Below, in pieces: positions 48,793 through 58,604 of a DNA stretch of 64,000 nt. Position 1 is the stretch's first letter, and each line of letters opens with the position of its first letter. The position numbers were made by a program, and so were the translations under genes. The notes under the pieces were generated by a model that saw only the letters and a list, made by a program, of their open reading frames with translations, was not told the DNA's origin and made no database searches. Source of the stretch: Coriaria nepalensis (Eukaryota > Streptophyta > Magnoliopsida > Cucurbitales > Coriariaceae); assembly GCA_027186245.1 (NCBI GenBank), contig CP114499.1, forward strand, positions 5,833,001 through 5,897,000, given 5' to 3'.

Positions 48793-50509
48793 TTAAGAAC
48801 ATGCTTTGGGCCGAAACCCAATCCTCTCCTGACCAATATCATACACTACTTCAAATGTTTTCTGCATCATATTTCCAATTATTGCAGTACCCGATCTGTT
48901 AGTACGAGTAAATGCCAAACAAACTTGTGACTCATTAACAACATACAGTATCCCCGCTGGATCTAAGTCTATCTCAACCCCACCCTTGAGGAAAAAGCTT
49001 ACTCTAGGAATGTTGATTACTTCAAGGCCGCTTATGTTATAACAGGTATCCAGTACCAAAGGAAGGTCATATACTAATGGATAATCCATCCATTTTCTAA
49101 ATTCTACTCGCATTGCATCGTATGCTTTTACCGGTAGTCGAGTAATTTCTGTCACTGAGTCAATGATTGTACCGGATTTCAAAAACACAACCGGTGCAAT
49201 CGATAATTTACGTCCTCCTACACTAATTCCAACAATTTCCAGGCCATAGAAGCCGAAACCTCGCTTCACGAGTGGAGTATATTTAAACGGGATGTCACCA
49301 TCTTTGATGCCGAAGTTGAGATAACCAGTATGACTAGAGATTGAAGGTAAACAATATGAGAAAACTTTTTTATATCTTTCGGCAGTCTGACTGACAAAGG
49401 AGACCTCTCCTTGTCCAAGGCCCAGGAAACCGGTGACCTTGCTGAGTATTGGATGATAACTGCGGCCTCTAATTCCGGACGTTCTACATCCAAAAAGGAA
49501 ATTTTCAAATGTTTCATTCTTTATGTTCAACCTGTCCCTACTGAGATATCTGATGGACCGTTTCTTATCCTCATTTAATATGACATATTCACATGGCACC
49601 ACTCCAATTCTATTACTTGATTGTGTACCTGCAACAATTTAACAGGGGTTTTTTTTCCCTCACATTATATCATAAATACATTAAAATAATAGATGTAATA
49701 GTCATTAGTGAGATGACATTGTCGCTACCTTCGATAATTTTCTTATGACTGGATGAAGATGAGGTACAATTAAGGGCAACATATGATTCAGACTTCTTTG
49801 GAATGAAGTTACTCGGAATGAAGGATCCCGATTGCCATGAATGAGATATATGCCGATTGAATGTTTTGCATGTTGTCCAAGTGAGATTTATAGCAGTGTC
49901 GAACACGAATGAAAGTTCCTGTTTCGGTGTACCGAGTCCCAAGTGGACAATGTAGTTTCCCTCGCCGATTGAAATGCCGTATTCATTTATATCGGAGTGC
50001 TCTGGTAAAATATTTTCCGATGAAAGCACAGACAACCATCTGTGGAAGGTAGCAACACGGTTTCGATCCTTATGGAGAATGTCGGAGTGTGTTCGGGGTT
50101 CTGCTTTGCTTTCTATGAGTTTAGAGCACGGGCCAGATCTATGTACTACTTTAAGAAGCTCATCAGAATTCATGTCTAAACCTGAAATCATGTAATAAAA
50201 ATGATAACTAATTAATGGTATTAAACAACATAAAAGCATTTTAATCTTCTATACATTGTGCACGTCAAAACACTCGATCGATTGTTTACATTGAGTTGAA
50301 GATAATTTGGATCACTTACAAGTAGATGCTGGCAACAACTTACTAACTTGAACTGTGTGATTAAGATGAATGCTAGAGTTTCCCATAGTAACGTTCAATT
50401 TGAACGAAAAATTGGCTGCTAAGGAGTATATGAATAAATACTGAAATATAAAACAATTTAAGAAGAAATCTTTGGAGAAATTTGAGCAGGAAGTAGTTGT
50501 ACCCATCAT
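48793..50509 (-). CDS. Nepenthesin-like aspartic protease, copy A (492 aa, 3 exons), altered active-site motifs
   Basis: This belongs to the A1 (pepsin-like) plant nepenthesin group, close to the At5g10770-type secreted proteases. Exons on the minus strand: 50509-50320, 50181-49729, 49628-48793 (1,479 nt). A hydrophobic signal segment lies at about 13-32 (FFLNCFIFQYLFIYSLAA). The N-lobe has YIVHLGLGTPKQELSFVFDTAINLTWT, where the catalytic Asp (about D158) is followed by Thr-Ala-Ile instead of Thr-Gly-Ser. The C-lobe has GTIIDSVTEITRLP (about D371), with Val in place of the Gly of DSG. The flap keeps a Tyr (CEYVIL) but lacks the usual YGD. GFLGLGQGEVSFVSQ, VLDTCYNISG, VEIDLDPAGILYVV, VCLAF and GNMMQKTFEVVYDIGQERIGF are well kept. 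The frame is open and splice sites are good, so it is probably expressed. Whether it cuts protein is doubtful. Confidence 0.85.
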
Positions 50510-51850
50510 GCCTACCCTTTAATTGTCTTTTTTTTTTTTTTTAATTATTCCCTTTTTTTTTCGAGATTTGTTAACGATCTGTTATATTTATAGTCTGAGA
50601 TAATTCATATACAATATACAAATATAATTTTATATTTATTTATTTATAAAGTTTATTTTAAATAAATAAATAATTAAATTTCTCAAAATTTTCAATCTAA
50701 ATTTTCGCATCGAAATATACATATGATAGATACACATAAAAATCAAGCCTAACTCTACGATATAATATAGTTACAGGTCATATTTTCACATAACATAGGC
50801 CAATTGACCGTATATTAAATACGTCAATATTGATGAATAATTAGGAGACTCTTAGATGCTGTTAACCCATAAAAAGAAAGGTCGTGTAGCTTGTTGGACC
50901 CTTCTATGTCTTTTGCCTTCATCAATAAGCAATACTTGGAGAGGCAATTCATTAGCAACTAACTGTGTAGTGATTGAACGAACAGATAGATATGATTAGT
51001 GTGACAGTTCAAATCCAATGGATGTAATAAAATTACATTTCATATTTCACGTCATAAGCCAACTGTTACATGTTACACAATCCTAACATTTTGATTAAGT
51101 TAACCAAAAAAATTATATAAATAATGACAATAAACTAATGCTTTCATTTCAGCGACCATCTGATTTGAAATGAACATTTGTTCGATTCCTAAATATTATA
51201 GATTTCGATATCAAAACCATCTTAACTTAGCGGTAGGATATGGCTTTTAACAATGCGGCCTCATATTTGATCCCATATATATGTAAGAAACCCTAACCTC
51301 CTATTTTCTCTCTTCTCATCGATCTAACAAAACGTTAGGGGCCATAATTACTAATTAATGTGTGTTTTGTTGTCTTTTATTTTGGCCAAATTGATCTATA
51401 AATATGTGACCATTGGCTTATTTTAAAGATTAAAGCTATGAACACGTGATCATCTTTCTGAGTTTATTGGACCCTTTCCATCTATTTTATTAGACTTTGT
51501 ATTTGTCTCACATAGGAAGTTGATTGGGATGTTGCAGTGTATTTATGAACTAATTTTTGGGAATAAATTCTCGTCAAATCTATTTATACATCTTAATTCA
51601 AAATTTTTAATGTATTCAATTTATGATATGATCATAATAGTTTAAAATATGTCGTCGAGACATCCCATTGAATCTCTTACGATTGAGTTGGACATAAACT
51701 GATATTGTGAGAAGAAAGAGGAAAACATACTTACAGATCTTGTAATCTTATTGTTGATAATATAAGATTGAACTTTGAGAACTTATGCCGCCATGACTTA
51801 ACGTTTTCATGTACTTCTTACACATAATTTATACTATGTTGAACAACTAT
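50510..51850. other. Intergenic between protease copies A and B
   Basis: AT-rich, no gene. It contains the promoter of copy A, including a block at 50777-50938 that is repeated upstream of copy C. Confidence 0.5.
50777..50938. repeat. Duplicated promoter block, copy at protease A
   Basis: This ~160-bp block is closely repeated at 55985-56135. Shared phrases include CATATTTTCACAT, AATAATTAGGAGACTCTTAG and CATCAATAAGCA. Both copies lie upstream of a protease gene on the minus strand. Confidence 0.85.
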
Positions 51851-53619
51851 TCAACTGCATGCTTTGGGGCGAAATCCAATCCTCTCTCGGCCAATATCAT
51901 ACACCACTTCATATGTTTTCTGCATCATGTTTCCCAGTATTGATGCACTCCGTTTTCCACTCTTAGTAAAGCCCAAACAAACTTGTGTCTCATCAACAAC
52001 ATAGAGTATCCCTGTTGGGTCTAAGTCTATCTCAACCCCATCCTTGAGAAAAAAGCTTATTCTAGGAACAGTGATCACTCTGTGGCCGCTTATGTTGTAG
52101 CATGTATCGAGTATCGTCGGAAGGTTATATACTAATGGATAATCCATCCATTTTCTAAATTCTACTCGCATTGCAAAATATGCTTTCACCGGCAGTCGTG
52201 TTATTTCTGTTACCGAGTCAATGATCGTACCGAATTTTGAAAATACAATTGGCGCAACTGATAATCTACGTTCTGCTACACCAATTGCAACAATTTCTAC
52301 GCCATAGAAGCCAAAACCTCGCTTCACCAATGGAGTATATTTGAAGGGGATATCGTCTTCTTTGATGCCGAAATTAAAATAACATGTATGACTAGAGATT
52401 GAAGGTAAGCAATATGAGAAAACCTTTTTATATCTTTCTGAAGTCTGACTAACGAAAGAGATGTCTCCTTGTCCAAGACTTAGGAAACCGGTGGGTTTGC
52501 TTAATATATTGGATGAGAACTGTGGCCTCTAAATTTGGACATTCTACATCCAAAAAGGAAATTTTCAAACGTTACATTCTTTAGGTTTAACATGTCCCTA
52601 CTGAGATATCTGATGGACCGTTTCTTATCATCATTTAATATGACATATTCACATGGCACTACTCCAATCCTATTACTTGATTTTGTACCTGCAACAATTT
52701 AATAGGGTTTTATTTTTTCCCTCACTTTATCACATAAATACATTAAAATTATAGATGTAATAGTAATTAGTGAAATGACATTGTCGATAGTTTTCTTATG
52801 ACTGGATGAAGATGAGGTACAATTAAGGGCAACATATGATTCAGACTTCTCTGGAATGAAGTTACTCGGAATGAAGGATCGGGATTTTGTCGGTCCAAAC
52901 ATATGCCAATTATACTTCCAGCAAAAAGTCCAGGTGAGGTTTATAGCAGTGTCAAATACGAATGCAAGTTTTTGTTCCGGTGTGCCGAGTCCCAAATGGA
53001 CCATGTAATTGCCCACGCCCGCTGCCATGCTGTATTCATTTATACCCGAGCGCTCTGATAAATTATTTTCCGATGAAGGAACCGACAACCATGTATTGAA
53101 AGTTGCGACACGTTTTTTATCCTTCAGGAGAATTTCGTTGTGTGTTAGGGGTGGGTTCTGCTTTGCTTTCTGTGAGTTGAGAGCACGGGCCATCTTTACG
53201 TACTACTTTAAGAAGCTCATCAGTATTGTTTGAACCTGAAATCATACAATTAATTAACGATAACAAATTTAATAGTACTAAAAAAAAACAAACAAACAAA
53301 CAAAAAAACAAACAAACAAACAAAAAAACAAACAAACAAACAAACAAACAAACAAAAGCATGAATTAGAATTGAATCAATTGTAAATGTTTGTTTCCATT
53401 TGAATGAGAACTAGTTAGATTCTTACAAGTAGCTGCTGGAAACAACTTAGTAACTTGAATTGTGTGATTAAGATGAATGCTAGAGTTTCCCGAGGAGTAT
53501 AGGAATAAACAGTGAAATATAAAGCATGTAGAGAAGACAAGTTTGAGGGAATCATCAGAGCAAGAAGTAGAAGTAATAAGAGCCATCATGCCTCTACCCT
53601 TTAAATGTCTTAAATTCAT
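51851..53619 (-). pseudogene. Nepenthesin-like aspartic protease, copy B (pseudogene)
   Basis: This is a tandem paralogue of copy A with the same three-exon plan: exon 1 about 53619-53427, exon 2 about 53240-52770, exon 3 about 52690-51851. It shares the FDTAINLTWT and IIDSVTEITRLP motifs. Lesions against copy A: about 4 extra bases near 53145-53160 shift the frame just after the SKAEP segment; a 9-base deletion near 52785 removes the donor of intron 2; and 2 extra bases near 52505-52515 shift the frame and create a TAA before the GFL(G) segment. The last 159 codons are still open (52330-51851) and strongly conserved, so the damage is fairly recent. Confidence 0.85.
53279..53355. repeat. (CAAA)n microsatellite
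   Basis: About 19 units of CAAA, interrupted by three longer A-runs, in the first intron of the protease copy B pseudogene. Confidence 0.95.
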
Positions 53620-54339
53620 GTCGTGGCCTTATTTATACATATATATATATATCTATTTGGCCAAAGGCTTCTCTAAACTCATCAATTAACTTAATTAATA
53701 TGTGATTATTCGCTTAGTTTAAAGATTAAGGGTTGGACATGTGGCTTTTAACTATATGGACATCAATCTTACAAAAGTAACTTAAATCAGTTATCTAGTT
53801 CTTTGACTTCTTCATGGATTTCAAAGCTTACTGCTAACACGTGATTGAGATATTGAGATCGAAGTATTTTAAATGATTGAATAGATTGAATAAATAAATA
53901 AAAGATATTATTATTTAAGATGAAAAGTTGAATAGAATATTAAAAAAAAAAATTTAAAATAAAGAAAATAAATATATGAAAATGTTTAAAGGCGATGAAA
54001 AAATGTATAGATCATTATTTAAGAACAAAAAACTTTCAAAAAGACCTAAGGAAGGAGCCGACCGTTAAGAAAGTTTAGGATTTCTATTACAAATATTATA
54101 TACGTCTATTTAGCTTACATGAAAAAGTAAAAAAATAACTAAAAAATACCATTTATTATCGAGAGAGAGAGAGAGATTTAGATGATCTTGAAATAAACTT
54201 AATCCTTTAATAAAAATGTACCAAATTATTTATAATAAAATAGTGGCCAATATTTTATATAATGTAATGCACTTTTACTCGTGGGCTAAGCTTAGTCCAG
54301 AAAACCAAAACCACCCAAATATGTCTATAAAATTATTGT
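53620..54339. other. Intergenic between protease copies B and C
   Basis: AT-rich; no gene. (GA)n at about 54160-54174. The block shared by the upstream regions of copies A and C is not found here. Confidence 0.5.
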
Positions 54340-55850
54340 TCAACTACATGATTTGGAGCGAAACCCGATTCTGTCATGAGCAACATCATATACTACCTCG
54401 AATGTCTTACGTAACATGTTTCCTAATATTGATGCACTTGGGATTTTATTCTTAGTAAATGCCAAGCAAACATGTGATTCACTGACAACATACAAGATTC
54501 TGGTCGGATCTATGTCCACCTCGATCCCATCCTTAACAGAAAAGCTTTCTAGGAATGGTGATAATTTTATGGCCGCTTATGTTGTAGCATGTATCAAGAA
54601 CTATAGGAAGGTCATATGTTAATGGATAACCTTCCATTAATTTCCGAAATTCTACAAGCATTGCAAAAATATGCTGCCGGTGGCAGTCGAGTTGTTTCTG
54701 TCACCGAGTCAATAATCGAGCCCTTCTTCGAAAACATGACCGGGGCAATCGATAGTCGACCTCCTCCCACACTAATTCCAACAATTTCTAGACCATAAAA
54801 GCCAAAACTGCGCTTCACTAGCAGCGTATACTTTATAGAGTTATTACCATTGATGCCAAATCTAAGAAAGCCGGTATGACTCGAAGTCGAAGGAAAGCAA
54901 TACAAAAACACTTTCTTATATCTTTCTGCAGTTTGAATAACAAAAGAAACTTCTCCCTGTCCGAGCCCCAGTAAACCCGCAACCGTGCCGATTGGACGAG
55001 AATGACCAGCTCTGCCGAGAGTTCTACAACCAAAGAGAAAATTTTTGAACGTTTTGTCTGTTAGATGTAGTCTTTTGTTACCGAGATATTTGATAGAGTA
55101 CCTCTTATTGTCATTCCATATGAGATATTCACATGACGTTGATGCATCACTACCTCTTACAGCAGTATATGATTTAGAATTCTTAGGTATGAAGGTTCCT
55201 GATTTATATGCAGACCTAGAAACATTCCTGCACGTAGTCCAAGTGAGGTTTATAGCAGTGTCGAAGATGAACGGTAGTCTTGTTTTGGTGTGCCAAGTCC
55301 TAAATTAACTATGTAATTGCCAATGCCATTTGCAATGCCAACTTCATGTAGATATAAGTCGCTAAGATCCCGTAAACTATTATATCACGACGAAGCCATC
55401 AACAGCGGTGCACGGAAGGATTTAACACGACCCCGATCCTTCATGAGGTTTTCAGTGTGTGTTGGAGTTTTTGAGTTACTTCTGTTGAGGTAAGAGCATG
55501 GACCATCTTTATGCACTACTTTAAGAGGCTCAGCATCAACACTACCTAAACCAGGTATATTGTACATGGATGATGAGAAAGTCGACACAATATGCTGAAT
55601 ACAATCAAATCCTTAATCGATTATATCGTTTACATTGAATTGAAGAGAGTTTGGATCACTTACAAGTGGCTGCTGGCAACAACTTACTAACTTGAATGGT
55701 GTTATGAAGAGGAATGCTATAGTTTTCCATTGAAGTATTCAATTAGAAGCATAATTTGGCTGCCAAGGAGTATACGAATATACACCGAAATGTAAAGCAA
55801 TTTAATAAGACAATTTTGAGTAAATTAGGACAGGAAGTAATAGTAGTCAT
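54340..55850 (-). pseudogene. Nepenthesin-like aspartic protease, copy C (pseudogene)
   Basis: This is the third and most decayed paralogue. Exon 1 (from ATG at 55850) has an in-frame TAA before the ...LLPAATC end. Exon 2 has a TGA at 55388-55386 and a missing base near 55275. The last exon has an extra T at about 54670 (a run of five T where copy B has four) and loses about 2 bases near 54545, each shifting the frame. It keeps FDTAINLTWTTC, SIIDSVTETTRLP and the C-terminal KTFEVVYDV...IGFRSKSCS. Unlike copies A and B it shows no intron between the exon 2 and exon 3 homologues (about 55165-55130): the reading passes directly into the CEYLIW segment. Confidence 0.85.
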
Positions 55851-55984
55851 CACGCCGACCCTTTAACTTTCTCAAGATTAGTTCGTGTCCTGACCATATT
55901 TGTAAGTTAGATGGACAGATATCAGTATCTGTACACGCTCGATATGGATACGTAGTCCATTTTGACATATAACATAGTTGACAC

Positions 55985-56135
55985 GTCATATTTTCACATC
56001 ACATAGGCCAATGACCATATGTTAAATACGTCAATTGATGAATAATTAGGAGACTCTTAGAAGTTATGAACCCATAAAAATCATGTAGCTTGTTGGGGCC
56101 CTTCTATGTACATTGCCTCCATCAATAAGCATTTG
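55985..56135. repeat. Duplicated promoter block, copy at protease C
   Basis: Partner of 50777-50938, lying 135 bp or more upstream of the copy C start codon. It shows that copies A and C were duplicated together with their 5' flank. Confidence 0.85.
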
Positions 56136-56519
56136 GACTCTTACAATCGCTAAAGAGAGATTTTGATTGTGGTTGAGACACGTAATAGAGTATCTTGTAA
56201 TTGGTTGAATACCATGATCTTGTGAAATGAAGAAAGAAAATGAATATACATATTGTTGTATACCTTATACGACGAGACATCTTACTTCTATATATTGAAT
56301 ATATATTATGTACATACATTAAACATACTGAAATGCAATAAGGATCAAATTTCACGAACAGAAGAACTCTGCGCCATAAGTTGGGTAGCAATGAATTTCT
56401 CACTCCCATTCACGAGTATAGATCTTGTACCAGCAGAAGAAAACCGTGCCCGAAATTCGAAAAAGAGGAATAGATCATTGTAATAAATTCAAAGTTGGTA
56501 ATTTGATCTTAGAATCTGT

Positions 56520-58604
56520 AGTAATTTGAGAAGGTTGTTTTGAGAGTCATTCAACACCGCGAAGGGGGTTAAGGAATAAGGTGCAAAGTTCCACTCAATA
56601 TGACGAGCCGACAAACTTCAAGCTAAACAGACACCGGCCTGCAATACGAATGGAGAATTCAGTAAGTCCCAACAAGGTAAACTAGATCATGTTCTTCCAT
56701 TGTCTGAGAAACATAGGCATATCTCACATATTTCACAATAAATTCATCAGAGCAGCTGAGAAATGGCAGTAACCACTCGGAAAAAAAGAGATTGTATTTA
56801 ATGGTGGCTCATAGCATGATGAGTATCTAGAGAGCAATTAAAATATAAAAGTCAGTGTACTGATGAAGGAAGTCATTGGCTACTAGGATTAACTGGTAAG
56901 AAAAAGTCAACTTCAGTGGTGCAAACCTGAAGCTCGTACCAGAACCCTATGTGTAACAAATGACTGCATAATAAGGTAAAAAAAGAAAAAGGACAGGAAG
57001 ATTAGATGCATGGGAGAAGGCATCCTGCCGATACTCAATACACAAGAGAGAGCCAATGTTGCATTACAAAGCTACATCTTCAAGAACACATGAAGCAAAG
57101 GGAGAAGGCAAAGAATATTATTATTACCTGCCATATAGGAGGTATATACTCCCAATATGGAACTTGCTGGATAATACTGTTTACATTTCTAAAATCAGAG
57201 GTATCCGGCAAGGATGTATTTCTGAAATTCACATTTGAGAGGATTAACCAAATGCTTTAAGAAAAGGTCTCAACTACTACAAGGTTTGAAACAGAAGTTA
57301 AAACGAAAAAAGACAAAACAATGAATACTGCACCAAATTGAGATACTTTTTGTTCGGACTGACTGTTTGACCACATTGGCTGATCTATCCCCTAGAATGG
57401 TTGATTTTGTAGCAAAAACGACTATGGGATGCACCATCAAAAGGACTATGGGATGCACCATCAAAAGTTTTCTAATGTCCTGAACTATATAGCTTCCGAC
57501 ACACTTTGAAGAGATAGAGTTTTCCGACAGAAAATGAGAGGAACCAAACTTAGAAGTAGGTGAATTAAAGACGTGACATCTACAAGTTCAAAATCATCAC
57601 CTGTTGTTACCACCTGGTGGCAAGAGTAATGAAGCACGATCAATCCAATGAAAAGCTCCAATACTAGCAGGGAGGATATAATAGGGAAATAAAAAGTTGC
57701 ACAGTCAGCCTCATTAATCATATAAGATCTACTGAGGCAATTACTACGAATAATCCTGGAAAAACTAAGCAAGCAATATCCACCAGGATTCTAATACACA
57801 CCTGTCAATCACGAGCAAATGAATGCTCATGCCAAGTTCTGTAATGCAATGTCTGTAACAAAACGTCAAGTTGATCAGACAGCATGTGAACAGCCAATTT
57901 ATCCACATACAATTGTGAAAATAGTAAGATGAAAGAGAGGTCCTTAGTCCTTACCTTAAGAGAGGCAAGAAACTCAAAACTATCATAACAACGGACGTAT
58001 AGGAACCGCTTCAAGCACAAATTATACAGTTCACTAACATCCGGATTCTGCTCCGACCCTTCCTTGTTAAAAGATTCTACTTTTACAAACCAAATGTTAG
58101 CACCTTATTTACAGAAACATATGAAGATTTCTATAATCCTGAATATTTCCCAAAATACGAAGGGGGCATAGATAGTAGAGCTCACCATTGGATTTGAAGC
58201 TTCAACACTTGAGAATGGCGTAACACATCGAACCGACAGTCCTAATCAATGAACATTAAAGAACGGTCCAAGCTTCCACAGTAGACTCCATTCCACTCTT
58301 TAGGAAGAATGCAAATAACTGCAGCCTGGGCATATAAAGACTGAATTTTTGGTAATTTTGGAAAAATCTTAAACGAACAGACTAGGAAGAACGAAATGAT
58401 CTAGAGAAACCGAACCTGAATCAAGATCTGAGTCTTAGCGGAGGCAGAGGGGCCAACAATTTCTACGACATTTCCGACGCGTAGTGGAATTCTATGAAGC
58501 GGTGGAACGAGCAGAGAAGGCCGATCTATTAAAACCCTAGCAAGCATCTCCGCCGCGCTCTCGTCTCCATCGATCCACCTCCCTGACTCTGACCGCCATT
58601 GCAT
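56520..58604 (-). pseudogene. XRCC2: XRCC2 (RAD51-paralogue) pseudogene
   Basis: XRCC2 is a RAD51 paralogue that acts in homologous recombination repair. Minus-strand pieces in order: 58604-58416 (GDESAAEML, PPLHRIPLRVGNVVEIVGPS, AKTQILIQ, a degenerate Walker A region as in other XRCC2); 58325-58186 (AAVICILPKEWNGVYC, DCRFDVLR); 58079-57957 (RFLYVRCYDSFEFLASLK); about 57853-57806; about 57672-57612 (SIGAFHWIDRAS); about 57530-57370 (LSLQSVSEAIVQDIRKLL); about 57222-57128 (YWEYIPPIWQ); about 56965-56930 (SFVTHRVLV); and a doubtful last piece near 56650-56520. Damage: a TAG at 58244-58242 inside MFID*DCRFDV; a frameshift in the 57.8-kb exon (LHYRT / HLLVIDS in different frames); no AG at the expected acceptor near 57527; and a 24-bp in-frame duplication at 57420-57467. 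Introns are kept, so it is not a retrocopy. Confidence 0.8.
57420..57467. repeat. 24-bp tandem duplication inside the XRCC2 pseudogene
   Basis: Two perfect adjacent copies of a unit beginning GACTATGGGATGCACC; in the minus-strand frame it doubles the peptide LLMVHPIV. Confidence 0.95.

Noticed and set aside
53279..53355. Regular CAAA array considered as a CRISPR-like or coding repeat
   Set aside because: It is a plain microsatellite in an intron of a plant gene; no spacers.
58242..58250. The TAG in XRCC2 read as a splice acceptor
   Set aside because: The sequence before it (WNGVYC...MFID) aligns continuously with the family, so no intron is expected there.
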